Notes under the pieces: generated by a model
The model's input: only the letters and a program-made list of their open reading frames with translations
Told to the model about the DNA's origin: nothing
Databases searched by the model: none
Made by a program: the position numbers and the translations under genes
Origin: Kingdonia uniflora
Lineage: Eukaryota > Streptophyta > Magnoliopsida > Ranunculales > Circaeasteraceae
Direction: 5' to 3'
DNA length: 64,000 nt
Assembly: GCA_014058105.1 (NCBI GenBank)
Contig: JACGCM010000677.1
Coordinates: 496,001 to 560,000, forward strand
In this document: positions 1 through 10,435 of the stretch, piece by piece
Position numbering within the stretch: the first letter of the stretch is position 1
Layout: each line of letters opens with the position of its first letter

Positions 1-123
1 AATGATCGTAGTGTTCAAAAGTTTTATAATGTGATAACAGGTTTGTGAGATCAGCTAGCCTTGACTGAGCCATCTGGACTTACTGCTGCTGATTGGATCA
101 AATATAGAGAGCAATAATGATTA

Positions 124-954
124 ATGCAGTTTCTAGGTACATTACGTGATGATTTTGAGTATCTTCGTGGTTCAATTCTTTATAGAAATCTTCTTCCTAG
201 TGTTGACTCTGTAGGTAGTGAGCTTCTTGCAGAGGAGGATCGTTTGAAGACGCAGATAGGAAAAGGGGTTCTTACTATACCTACTCAGTTAGTTTTAGCG
301 GTTCGGCCAATGCATCAGTTTCCGGCTTCTTATCCACGACCTCGTGATGAATGTACATTTTGTCATCAAAAAGGTCATTGGAATAATTAGTGCCCAAAGA
401 GGTCATTACAACAATATCGAGGGTGAGCACCGTTGCCACCCTCACAACAGTACAGAGGTCCTTCCCAGTCTCAGTCCTACGGAGGAACACCTCCACAACA
501 GTACTTTAGACCCCCATCACAAAATCCACAACGCCCACCTACGCATTTACCTCATCACTCTCATCTAACTCAGTCTATAACATTACCATACAGTGATGCA
601 TCTTTTTATGATGTTGCAGCTCAGATAGAGTATTTTTTACTTCAGCGTCCTGATATTATTCCACATGTTGGTTCTACCTCATTTGGTGCAACTTCAGGTA
701 GTTGTCATACAACTTGGATTTTTGATTATGGTGCCACACATCATATGACCCGTGATCGGTTTATCTTTTCAAGTCTTACATGTCTTTCGTCCATCATTAG
801 TGTTACTGCAGCTAATGGATCATCTATGCCCTTAGTTGGAGTTGGACCTGTCTCCACACCACACTTGTTCGTTACTGAAGTCTATTTTCTTCCCCATCTC
901 ACTTTGAGTTTGATTTCTATTAGTCAGTTGTATCTTTCTGGATATTTTGCTTAA
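124..954 (+). pseudogene. copia gag C-terminus and protease remnant
   Basis: Two overlapping frames (124-390 and 433-954) hold a gag C-terminal half, a zinc-knuckle piece (CTFCHQKGHW near 349-378), a Gln/Pro-rich linker and the retroviral-type aspartic protease region. The protease active-site motif, normally DSGA(T/S), reads DYGAT near 724-738. The serine after the catalytic aspartate is therefore replaced by tyrosine. A frameshift separates the zinc knuckle from the protease frame. This copy could not make an active protease. Confidence 0.8.
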
Positions 955-975
955 TTTTCTGATTCTCATTGTTTT

Positions 976-2036
976 GTGCAGGACCGTCGTACTCAGAGGC
1001 TGATTGGGACTGATCGAAGAGATGGCGGCCTGTACATTTTAGAAAATTTTCAGCCATCTGCTAGAACAGTTTCAGTTAGTTATTCTATTGATTTATCTTC
1101 TTTCCATTTAGGATCTAAATCTAGCATATTTTATTTATGGCATGCTAGATTAGGTCATGTGTCAAGATCTCGGTTAAAGTATTTAGTTTCGATTGGTATT
1201 TTAGGAAATGTTCATTGTCATGATATTTCAGAGTGTTCTAGTTGTAAACTCGAAAAATTTTCTGCTTTACCCTTTATGTTAGTACGTCTGTCACTTCTAC
1301 ACCTTTGATCTAGTTCACTTTGGCGCATGGGGCCCTGCCCCCCTCCCACTAAAAGGGGGTCCCGTTATTATGTTTTATTTGTTAATGATTATTCTTGTTA
1401 TTGTTCGATGTTTTTGATGAAACGACGATATGAGTTTCTTTCAATTTTCAAAGCATTTAAAGCTTTGGTTCAAACATAATTTTCTACTGTTATCAAATGC
1501 TTTCAAGGTGACTTGGGAGGAGAGTATACCTCTGGAGATTTTGCAGATTTACTTGCCTCAGATGGGACTTCACCTCCACTAGTCTTCTTGTACTAAAACT
1601 CCTCAACAATACTAAAACTCCTCAACAAAATGGTGTTGCTGAAAGAAAACATCATCATATAATGGAGACTGCACGATCTATGCTTCTTTCTGCATCTGTT
1701 CCTAGTATCTTTTGGGGCAAGGCAGTCCTTACAGCTGTTCATCTAATAAATAGGATTCTAACAATTTTAACTTATGACATTACTCCTTATGAGCGTTTGT
1801 TCGGCAAACCTCCAGATTATTCATCCTTGAGGGTTTTTGGCTACACATGCTTTGTTATGTGCCACAATGTCGACCGCAACAAACTTTCTCGTCGATCTAT
1901 TATTATGTGTATTTTTCTTGGCTACAGTGATACTCAGAAAGGTTACAGATGTTATGATCCCATTGGTCAAAAGATATACATCTCCTGCCACGTTGTCTTT
2001 TTGGAATGTATCCCTCTGTATTTGATTCCTAACTGA
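976..2036 (+). pseudogene. copia GAG-pre-integrase and integrase remnant
   Basis: The GAG-pre-integrase signature (LWHARLGHVS, with a downstream CxxC in CSSC) is at about 1135-1260. Integrase core remnants follow, including the region normally ending in NGVAERKHHH near 1630-1655 and the piece from 1662 with the typical LINR and FGCTCFV-like blocks. A roughly 350-bp stretch (1309-1661) is shifted between frames and contains G/C homopolymer runs near 1327-1367. Several stops make this non-coding today. Confidence 0.8.
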
Positions 2037-2060
2037 TCACGAGAGATTCACAAATCAGAG

Positions 2061-3780
2061 TTGCTCTATGTTGATCCTTTCTCTGTTAATAATACTAGTT
2101 CTGATACATCTGATATGCTAGATACACTGCCAATTCCTGAGCATGTCCCAATTACTTATATTTCTATTGGACCAACTTCTCGACGTTATCCGGTGCGTGA
2201 TCGTCATCCTCTTGATAAATTGGGGTTTTCCAACTCTTGTTATTCCACTGAGTTTGTTTATTTTTTAGCAACTATTCATGGTCATTCTTGGCCATCTTCT
2301 TACAAAGAGGCATGTATTGATCCTCTTTGGCGTCAGGCCATAGATGAGGAACTATTTGCTTTACACCAAACAGGGACATGGGATTTGATGTCGTTACCTT
2401 TGGGGAAGCATGTTGTTAGTAGTCGTTGAATTTACAAAATAAAGACAAAATCTGATGGATAAGTTAAGCTATATAAGGCCTACCTTGTTGCTCGTGGTTT
2501 CATGCAAGAGTATGGGATTGATTATAAGGAGATTTTTGCTTCCATTGCAAAAATGACCACTGGTCGTCTCTTGATTGCTATTGCGTCTGCTCGACAATGG
2601 AAGTTATATCAGATGGACATAAAGAATGCCTTTTTGCATGGTGATTTGACTGAGGAAGTGTATATAACTCCTTTTCCAGGAGTTTGTCATTCGCCTGGTG
2701 AAGTTTGCAAACTTCGTAAGGCTCTGTATGGTCTCAAACAACCACCCCGTGCTTGGTTTGACAATTTTTCATCAGTTATTCGTCAGTACGATTTTCAGAG
2801 TATAGACCATGATTTCGCTTTGTTTGTGCGTACAACAATAATGGGTAGTTTTTTTTTTATTATTATTATATGTTGATGATATGATTTTGACTGGTGATGA
2901 TAGTATTGACATCTCCACTTTGAAACTTCAGCTACATCGTGAGTTTGAGATGAAAGATCTAGGTTATCTTCGTTATTTTTTGGGCATTGAGGTAGCCTCG
3001 TCTCCTAAAAGCTACTCGCTGTCTCAATCTAAATATGTTGTAGATGTTATTGAGAGAGCACGACTTACTGATACTCGGACTAGTGACACTCCTCTTGAGC
3101 TTCATGTGCGTCTTACTCCTTCTGATGGTGTACCTTTGGGAGATCCTACTTTGTACCGAGTCATTGTTGGTAGTCTTGTATATTTGACTATCACTCGGCC
3201 TGATATTACATATGTTGTTCATATTGTCAGTCAGTTTGTTTTGGCTCCTAGAACTGTGTATTGGGCTGCTATCATTCGGATTTTAAGCTACATTCGTGGT
3301 ACTTTATTCAGACCTTATTGATTCCGTCATCCTCATCATTAGTTCTTCGAGCTATTCTGATGCTGATTGGGCGGGGGATCCTACTGACCGTCAATCGACC
3401 ACCGACCCTTGTGTATTTTTGGGTGATTCTCTTATATCTTAGCGGAGTAAGAAACAAAATGTTGTTTCTCGATCTTCTGTTGAGGCTGAGTCCGTGCTAT
3501 GGCTGTGACTGCAGTTGAGATAGTTTGGCTCCGTTGGCTTCTGACTAACTTAGGAGTTTCTCTCTCTTCTCCTACCCCTATGTATTGTGACAATAAAAGT
3601 ATCATCTAGATTGCTCACAATTCAGTATTTCATGAGCGAGCAAAGTGCATTGAAATTAATTGTCACTTTACTCGCCATCATTTGCAAAAGAGGACCTTAT
3701 CTTTACCTTACATTCAGTCTTAGTTGAACCTGGTTGATTTCTTTACGAAGTCTCAGACTGTGCAGCGCTTCCGTTTTTTC
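2061..3780 (+). pseudogene. copia reverse transcriptase and RNase H remnant
   Basis: Reverse transcriptase is recognisable from the block YQMDIKNAFLHGDLTEEVY near 2605-2665, the Leu-Tyr-Gly-Leu-Lys-Gln block near 2728, and the YVDD catalytic box at about 2870-2882. The frame is broken near that YVDD by a long T run and a shift. RNase H remnants follow, with the SDADW-like segment near 3352 and the domain C-terminus near 3640-3690, across several frames. Stops at 2427, 2463 and later interrupt it. Confidence 0.85.
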
Positions 3781-3832
3781 CTTAGCAAACTCTCGATATT
3801 ACTTGCTATACCATCAGGAGTTTGACGGGGGG

Positions 3833-4008
3833 TGTTAGAGTTAACTTGTATAGCCCAAGAGTTTTTATGTCTTTTTACCTGTCTTTACTTTTTTTCCTTT
3901 TGTAAAGGTTGTTGCCTTAGCCCTAACTTTCTACACATTCTAATTATTAGAGAGTGTTCTTCTCCTTCTATTATCATGTTTTTCCTCTGTCCACTAGATC
4001 TTTTAACA
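3833..4008 (+). repeat. 3' LTR of the copia element
   Basis: A polypurine tract (GACGGGGGG) ends at 3832 and is followed by TGTTAGAG, a normal copia LTR start. The proposed end AACA at 4005-4008 gives a 176-bp LTR. It is inferred from where the LINE reading frame resumes. No partner LTR is in the window to confirm it. Confidence 0.65.
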
Positions 4009-4431
4009 CAAAGGATAAACTTGTTTTTCTGTAACATAATGATGACCTTTGCTCTCTTTGTAAAATGGAGAAAGAAACCATCTCTCACTTTTTTTTTTCA
4101 TTGCCCATGTGCTAGGGCTATTTGGTTTGCTTCCATCCATGGCCTCAATCTTAACTCTATCACCTCACTATTTATATTGGCTTTCATTCAGCACATTCTT
4201 CAACCAGTTGTCTTGGCATCTAAAAATAAAAGAGATCAGTAATATCTACTCTCTTTGGCAGCTACCACCCTTTAGAAAATCTGGTTTTCCAGGAATCAAA
4301 CTATCTGTGAAGTCGTATCACCTGACCCAAGAGCCACTGTGGCAGCTTCAAAAGTGTTTGTGGCATAATATTTTGATGTTTTCCTCAAAACTAAATCATG
4401 AATGAATACCCCCAATTCCTCTCACTGGATT
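4005..4431 (+). pseudogene. LINE remnant, zf-RVT region (left half)
   Basis: In the frame starting near 4038 the sequence reads DDLCSLCKMEKETISHFFFH, followed by CPCARAIW. This is the zinc-binding domain (zf-RVT) that follows the reverse transcriptase in plant non-LTR retrotransposons. About 60 codons later a shifted frame has the usual linker to RNase H, with a WKIWFSRN-like block near 4270-4300. The remnant stops at the GATGT target site of the inserted LTR element and continues at 7596. The 5' part was lost or displaced by the copia insertion. Confidence 0.8.
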
Positions 4432-4619
4432 GATGTTAATGTAAGTAAAGATCAAGATCAAGATCAAGCAAGACAAAATTGACACTAAACTCTCTATTTT
4501 ATTCTTAACTTGAAATAACTCTCATAACCTGAAATAACCCTAATAACCAAATAACAGTGAGAAACTAAAGACCTAGGGGATGACTTTTATAAATAGAAGC
4601 CATAATCCCACTAACATTA

Positions 4620-5426
4620 TGTTAGAAATATAGGTTAAGTCTTATGAACCTGTAAGTATAGCTTTCCCTTTGATTGAGCAATAGCAATGTATATAGCAGC
4701 AACGTTTTCAGCAACAATGAAGAGCAACAGTAACTCAGTTGTTGTTCTGGTAATGAGTATCAACAATTATACCGGCAGGAAGTATGAGGTAAACTCCGGT
4801 AAAAGGCAATGGAATAACATGTAGGTTCAACAACAAAAACAGTTGGATTGGTAGCGCAAGTTCAGGCAGCAAGAGCTATTGTGTAAGGCAGGTTTCGGCA
4901 AACAACAAACAGTTATCAGAACTGGTTGTAACAGCAGCAAGAAACAGGCAGATTCCGGCAAAGAACAACCAGTTATCAGGACTGGTTGTAACAGCAGCAA
5001 GGAACAGGCAGATTCCGACAAAGAACAAACAGTTATCAGAACTGGTTGTAACAGCAGCAAGAAGAACTAATCACCGGCAGTTTCAGGGAACTCAGCGCCT
5101 ACAGCAGAGAGAGAGGTTGTGATTGCTCGAGGCGTGGGTCGGGCTCGGACTTGGGATTGGGATTGGGCAATTGGCTACCGGGCCGCCTGAGAGAGGTCAA
5201 AGTGTGTATAGAGTATAAAATCCTCTCACACACTCACACAACTATACACTCTCTCTATGTCACATGTTACACACATGTCACATGGGTACTACCTTATATG
5301 TTTAGTTCCTCTATTGTTTATAAACAATGTGGGACTAAACTTTAGGCTATAGTATAGGAGTCACATAAAATAGATGACCAAGAGGTCAAGGCTCAAAAGA
5401 GGTATAAGTTTTGAAAAATTCCAACA
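4620..5426. repeat. Solo LTR nested in the non-autonomous element
   Basis: 807 bp starting TGTTAGAA and ending TTCCAACA, which are near-perfect inverted ends of an LTR. It is flanked by the direct duplication CATTA (4615-4619 and 5427-5431). At the equivalent site the other LTR (near 7400-7420) has no insertion, which confirms the boundaries. No internal retrotransposon sequence remains, so this is the product of LTR-LTR recombination. It holds a 60-bp tandem repeat. Confidence 0.9.
4881..5060. repeat. 60-bp tandem repeat inside the solo LTR
   Basis: Three copies with an exact 60-base period; the motif CAGTTATCAG recurs at about 4910, 4970 and 5030, each followed by (A/G)ACTGGTTGTAACAGCAGCAA. 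The period is divisible by three, so an open frame runs through on both strands, but this is a side effect and not evidence of a gene. Confidence 0.85.
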
Positions 5427-5642
5427 CATTAGGGTTCCTAAAATTAGGAGACCCTCTTCGGCAGTTAATCCACTAACCCATTCCATTAATAACTTAATTA
5501 AAGAAAATAAAATAAAGCGTAGAGAGAGGTGTGCCGACTAAGCGACCTAGAGATAGACGCTACCTCCCTAAGCTTACGCACACACGGTGAGGAACCGTGT
5601 CACATCAAATCTCCCCGAGTGTGAAAAAATTGTCCACGAATT

Positions 5643-6155
5643 TTAAAGTTGGAGTAAGAAGCCATGAACATTCTCACCTATAACCACAGTCCTCAAACTC
5701 CTAACCCGTCCTCGGTGCTTGCCATAACCCTTGTTTTTACCATTGCGCAGGGATACGTTGTTGTCGCCAACATCTGGACGTCGAGGGACGCTTGAATATG
5801 GAACTATTTGCTCATTGTACCAAGCTGAAAATACATCCCATATTGGATCAACAAATAGGGACTTTCCATCTTCACCATTACTATTAAAGAATTTGCCCAT
5901 ATCAATCTCTTGGAGACTTTTATCAACCACGTCCTTGCCATCTTCCTCAAGCCAGAACCGATCCGCAGTTGACAATTTCTGCTGATGTTTCACGTTGCAC
6001 TGAGGCATGAAATCAACCCTTGGTTTCTTCGATATACTAGCCATGTTCTCCCTCCCGTGAACTAATATTTGGGATTCCTTGTCATCTGCATAGTCACATA
6101 TATCATGCCCAATTAACAACAACATATTATATGTCTCATACGAGATGTGACTCAA
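5643..6155 (-). CDS. Unrecognised ORF inside the non-autonomous LTR element
   Basis: 170 codons on the element's sense strand, near its polypurine tract. I recognise no domain. Composition is mixed, with a Lys/Arg/Gly-rich patch (about residues 138-155) near the C-terminus. The 6156-6898 stretch between it and the acidic ORF has no long sense frame. It could be the decayed second half of a single gag-like ORF or captured host sequence. Confidence 0.35.
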   Translation of the reverse strand: MSHISYETYNMLLLIGHDICDYADDKESQILVHGRENMASISKKPRVDFMPQCNVKHQQKLSTADRFWLEEDGKDVVDKSLQEIDMGKFFNSNGEDGKSLFVDPIWDVFSAWYNEQIVPYSSVPRRPDVGDNNVSLRNGKNKGYGKHRGRVRSLRTVVIGENVHGFLLQL

Positions 6156-6898
6156 AAGTTTCTCGATATGAGAGTTCTTGGTTTTGTAAGGATTTGGAGG
6201 CGCTCTCTAGGAAGCGAGTTTCGGCGGGCTGTTGGGTTAACGAGGTCACTGCCGGTTGTGAGGGGTCATAGCTGCGGTGACTTCTCAGTATTGTTTGCCC
6301 CTTGCCGGTCTTCATTACCTATTGGAGTACCCTTTTTGTAATCATGGTTCCAGGGAAGAACTTTCGTGATTTAAAGCTTGGTTCCCCTCGATTGGGCCCA
6401 TTTAACAATGTTGGACCAGATAATGTTGTTGGGCCTGAAAACATGTGGCTTAGTTTTAATTTCGTGCCCTGGTTATGTGGATCCAGACCCACTGTTTGTT
6501 CTCCTGCACTCGTCACATCAACCGCCCCCATTGCCTCGAAATCTGTTATTAGGATTACCCCGGACCAAGTTTGGTTCCCTTCTCTTTCCCCTTCGAACTC
6601 AGCACTTCTCCACCAGCATTCTTCATCACAGCCTTTGTTGCCGTCACCCGTTCCCCTATCCTTCGATCTTCTCCTATAAGTGATGACTCCGGTGGGTCAT
6701 TGAATCGATCGGCGTCGTCATTGGGGTTTCCGATTTGCTAGAGATTTGGTGACGACTTTTGAGACGTCTACCGGAGCTCGTCCCATACTGTCCTGGTTCC
6801 TTCCTCTTCCCCAATCCATAATCGGTGTCACCAAGGTTCCCTTTATTGTATCTCTCATAAAGCCGGAAATCGTTCTCCTTTTGTAACTTGTGTGTTCT

Positions 6899-7150
6899 TC
6901 AATCTAGTGGTAGGGCTTCTAGGGTTTGCAATTTATCTACAAAACACTCATACAAATCGCGATTAACGCGTTGATTTTCTTCCATCAAGAATTGCATACC
7001 TTTCATAACCTCTTGCGCATCGATCAATGCAGCAGCAAGATTTCCAATTTGGTTCGTTATGGCTATCTCTTCCTCCTCGCCCTCAGATTCGTCTTCCTCC
7101 GAATCTTCTTTATCGCTTTTATCGTAGCATCTTTCTCTTCTCCTCCCCAA
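6899..7150 (-). CDS. Small acidic ORF inside the non-autonomous LTR element
   Basis: 83 codons, just downstream of the primer-binding site in element orientation. The N-terminus is basic (MGRRRERC), then there is a run of Asp/Glu/Ser, then a Gln/Glu/Leu-rich part that may form a coiled coil. It sits where a gag N-terminus would be, but no gag signature or zinc knuckle is visible. It may be a gag relic or an unrelated element ORF; no function is claimed. Confidence 0.4.
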   Translation of the reverse strand: MGRRRERCYDKSDKEDSEEDESEGEEEEIAITNQIGNLAAALIDAQEVMKGMQFLMEENQRVNRDLYECFVDKLQTLEALPLD

Positions 7151-7222
7151 TCCTCTTTTTCACAATACTCATCGTCTTCCCAAAATTCTTCGCCCGTGAT
7201 CAAGGTGGTTGATTAAGACCTA

Positions 7223-7235
7223 GGCTCTCGTACCA
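7223..7235 (-). other. Primer-binding site of the non-autonomous LTR element
   Basis: On the minus strand this reads TGGTACGAGAGCC. It is close to the TGGTATCAGAGC complement of initiator tRNA-Met used by many plant LTR elements, and it lies 4 bases from the 5' LTR. It fixes the orientation of the element. Confidence 0.7.
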
Positions 7236-7239
7236 TTTA

Positions 7240-7590
7240 TAATGTAACTAAAGATCAAGATGAAGATCAAGCAAGACAAAATTGACACTAAACTCTCTAT
7301 TGTATTTATAACCTGAAATAACTCTCATAACCTGAGAATAACCCTAATAACTTAAGTGAGAAACTAAAGACCTAGGGGATGATTTTTATAAATAGAAGCC
7401 CTAATCCCACTAACATTAACATTAAGGTTCCTAAAATTAGGAGACCCTCTCCAACCCACTAACCCATTACATCAATAATTGAATTAAAGAAAAAAAAACG
7501 TAGAGAGAGGGATGCCGATTAAGCGACATAGGGATAGAGGTCATCTCCCTAAGCATACGCACACACACAATGAGGAATCGTGTCACATCA
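7240..7590 (-). repeat. 5' LTR of the non-autonomous element
   Basis: Uninterrupted 351-bp copy. In minus orientation it starts TGATGTGACAC and ends ACATTA. It aligns with the split copy at 4437-5607, including the shared block around CTTTATAAATAGAAGC-like sequence. Confidence 0.85.
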
Positions 7591-7595
7591 GATGT

Positions 7596-8070
7596 GGCTT
7601 GGACAAGTCTACCATTCCACCATCAAGCTGGATTGCACTAAATTGTGATGGTGCCTCCAAAGGATATCTTGGTGGACACACGTGTCCAAAACTATTACAA
7701 GGTACTTTTCTATTTTACACCCCGTACCCGTGTCGGACACCGACACCGACACCCGCATCCGCGTCGTTATTACCTAGGTCTTCATTTAGCAGTCTAATGG
7801 AAGGATTTCCTTATTATTGTGAAAATTGATTCCAAAATCTTGGTGGAGCTTTTGAAGACTAAGAAAATTGGTCCTAGGAGATTTTTTACATTTTGGAAGA
7901 CATCAGGGAACTCATTGCACAATTCCCTTCCATTAGGATCCTTCATCACTTACGTGAAGCAAATGGTGCTTCTGATCAACTGGCTAAAGTGGGATCTTCA
8001 AGAAGACTTTGAGACCTCATTTAGCAAAATGTTACTGAGAGATAACCAACCTTGTCAAGTGTGTTCATGA
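7596..8070 (+). pseudogene. LINE remnant, RNase H region (right half)
   Basis: Continues the LINE interrupted at 4431. The RNase H start WIALNCDGASKG is at about 7630-7667, where ALNCDGA contains the first catalytic aspartate. After a diverged stretch come DSKILVELLK near 7828-7860 and, in a shifted frame, REANGASDQLAK near 7955-7990, the usual end of the plant RVT_3 RNase H fold. Frames differ between blocks, so it is dead. About 80 bases near 7700-7780 carry a GACACC/GACACCG repeat that is not RNase H-like. Confidence 0.8.
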
Positions 8071-10430
8071 TTGTAGAGGGGTTTTAATGCCCAGACAAGT
8101 AGTGGTTCAATAAATTCTACCTCTACCAACTAAAAAGAGAGGATAGGGTTACTCCATATAATCAGCTTTTGATTTTGATACATCTACTAGTGAGGGCACC
8201 ATAATTGAAACTAATATGATTTATTTATATGCAGGCTGACGTCTTTTTAGCTCCACAAATTAGTACAGCTGTCATACGATTCAACATTGATATGGTAAAC
8301 TTTTATTCGTATTCATTTTGCTAAGTATTTTTGTTTTGAGGAGATTGGTATATCGAATTATGTGCAGTTATGCCATTTAGGACAAACTGCTAGCAAACAG
8401 TCTGTTTACATCTTGTTTTCAAGGTTCTTGAGACTGATTCATGCCATTCTTATGTTTTTATCTCTTATCCTTTTTAGATGTTAAATATGTTTCCTCTTTA
8501 TATGCGTATATACTAGGAACAAAGTTATACGTATTTAATATTTGGTTATTTATTTTGAAGACCTAAAAGGTTGAGCTACATTGAAGACATAATCTCCTTG
8601 AGCTATGTATGAATGCTTGATTATCGAAATGTGTTATTGATCAGGGTTTTCTTCTCAATGTTGATGTAGCCTTATTAGTACCAAAGTTAAAGAAATTGTT
8701 AGATATCAATTTATCATAATATACTCTGGTGTATCACAATTATGATTTGCTTCTAAATCACAACGGATCACCATTACTCCTCTTTTAATTATCCCCGGAA
8801 GGGTGCACCCCAATAGTTCCACGTATCTGTAGCACTCTTGTCCTATAAATGCCATCTGATGGATGTGTGTACCAACGAACCCATATATCTTGGGCACTCA
8901 ACCCACACCCTCCCTGTCAAATTAGCCTTGCCAAAGAGGTGCCGGGGGAAACCCCCTTGATTGTGTCCTATACACAATAACTATTATCCTCATAAAATAG
9001 GACAAGTGTACTCTATTGAATTTCACTTGGAAGGCCTCAGCTAAAGCTTTCGTTAAATTCAAATTTTATCTGATTCCAACTTTTGACTCAAAGTTTTTAC
9101 TTGTTTGAAGGATACCAAAGAGAAAGTTGTACTCGCAGTCACATGACGCGTTTGGTGTACCGTGTACCCACGAGTTAGATTATCTGTTCATTGCTTTTGC
9201 TCTACCCTACTTATGTTTGCAGCAATGCTAAACATGGTAGAGAATATAAGCCGCAGACGGTCCTCGTACTTTATATTATTGTAGAAATAAATAAGAAAAT
9301 TTATTACTCTTAAGTTGATAATTATATTGCATCCAAAGCATTGAACTAGAACTCTTACTAGCCGACGTGGGACTAATAGAGTAGATGGGTGACATGTATT
9401 CCAACAATTATAAATACTTTTTCTAAAAAATCTCGACCATTGGATATGGAAGCTGAGACAGCCATTCTATTTAACAATATAGATATGCGGGGAGTACTTC
9501 TATTCTTTTGCCATATGTAAGGAGTTTCGTGAAAACATTATCATCCATTTTTCACAATACACGTACTTCATGAATAATTTGATTGCCATATCTACACTCG
9601 TGAGATATATATCTTGTCATAACCGCTTTTATGAATATTGATTTGTTACTTAACTTGGTTAACATAATCATCCATTTTCTTATTGTTTTTGCAGAGCAAA
9701 TTCCCTACTTTTAAGTATAATCCATGAAGCATGTATGGTTTTACCAGAATACCAAGCTTCTTCACCCGAACGACAACCGGATGCTCTTTTGTAGTAGGTG
9801 TGGTTTATTTTACTTGAAATTTAGTATTTTCACTATCCAATGGATGTTGTATTGTTGTGTTCTCTGCACTTTCTACCAACTGGTGGAATTAGAATGGGCT
9901 GCTGGTTTGACCCGTCTCATGTGTATAAGCCACATATAATTTTGTCTCAAGACTAAACTATGTGTACTTTGTATGTAAACAACAATGTGTCTGATAATGA
10001 TTATTCAGTGTCCAGAAAGTTGATATTTACGCAGAGATTCATTTCTGAGTTGCATCACTGTCATCTACCGCACATCCTCATTTTAACCTTGCTCTCCATT
10101 TCTGATTTCTGCGAAAAGTTAGTGAGATCCAACAACTGAAAATACGTCTACATCAGTTGCAAGTGTTCCGCGGATGCGAACTTATTTATAGTACATTGTA
10201 CACATGTAAGTCCACTGTCAATAGAACATATACAGATATTTGTTGATCCTACAACATACCTGCCTAATATCAGTAGAAGACAGATGTTTTTGGTTTCCTT
10301 AGCTTTTTTCTTTTTTTGCACATTATAGTAGTACAGATGAGGCAGTTAGTAAGTTAGCATCGCATTTAGACAATTGGGGCAGACAAATTAGCTTCTTTTT
10401 GTATGTTATTGGATCGATATAAAAGTTGTA
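8071..10430. other. Intergenic stretch with no clear gene
   Basis: No long frame, RNA gene or complete transposon could be supported here. One 60-bp exon-like patch is listed separately. A conserved-looking minus-strand frame at 8706-8897 (63 codons) matches nothing I recognise. Confidence 0.5.
8235..8294 (+). other. Possible orphan exon
   Basis: Exactly 60 bp, bounded by a good acceptor (TTATTTATATGCAG) and a donor (ATG|GTAAAC), and encoding 20 codons without a stop (ADVFLAPQISTAVIRFNIDM). Composition differs from the AT-rich surroundings. A second acceptor-like site at about 9694 is followed by a short frame ending in TGA at 9724. The two could be terminal exons of a lost or unrecognised gene. 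I do not recognise the protein; this is weak evidence. Confidence 0.25.
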
Positions 10431-10435
10431 TTGAT

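Larger units (their letters stand above)
1..4008 (+). mobile_element. Ty1/copia retrotransposon, 3' part, degenerate
   Basis: Reading left to right on the plus strand, the classic copia order is visible: gag with a zinc knuckle, aspartic protease, GAG-pre-integrase, integrase, reverse transcriptase, RNase H, then a G-rich polypurine tract and an LTR. The 5' LTR and start of gag lie outside the window. The polyprotein is broken into many pieces by stops and frameshifts, so the copy is dead. The right end is placed at the AACA at 4005-4008 because LINE coding sequence resumes immediately after it. A target duplication cannot be tested because the left end is missing. Confidence 0.9.
4437..5607 (-). 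repeat. 3' LTR of the non-autonomous element, split by a solo LTR
   Basis: The LTR matches 7240-7590 on both sides of an inserted 807-bp solo LTR (4620-5426). With the insertion and its duplicated CATTA removed, it is about 359 bp against 351 bp for the partner. Scattered substitutions between the two show the element is not recent. Confidence 0.85.
4437..7590 (-). mobile_element. Non-autonomous LTR retrotransposon (minus strand), interrupted
   Basis: Two matching LTRs (4437-5607, enlarged by an insertion, and 7240-7590) flank about 1.6 kb of internal DNA. The element is bounded by the 5-bp duplication GATGT at 4432-4436 and 7591-7595. Read on the minus strand, a primer-binding site resembling the initiator tRNA-Met complement lies beside the right LTR, and a purine-rich tract (CGGGGAGA) lies beside the left LTR. 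LTR ends are TGATGT...ACATTA in that orientation. No protease, integrase or reverse transcriptase is present, so it would depend on another element. It split the LINE remnant. Confidence 0.85.

Noticed and set aside
4879..5070. Open frames with repeated 20-residue units on both strands
   Set aside because: Produced by the 60-bp tandem repeat inside a solo LTR; no start context or gene signature.
8706..8897. Minus-strand 63-codon frame with protein-like composition
   Set aside because: No recognisable domain, no splice context, and too short to support as a gene.
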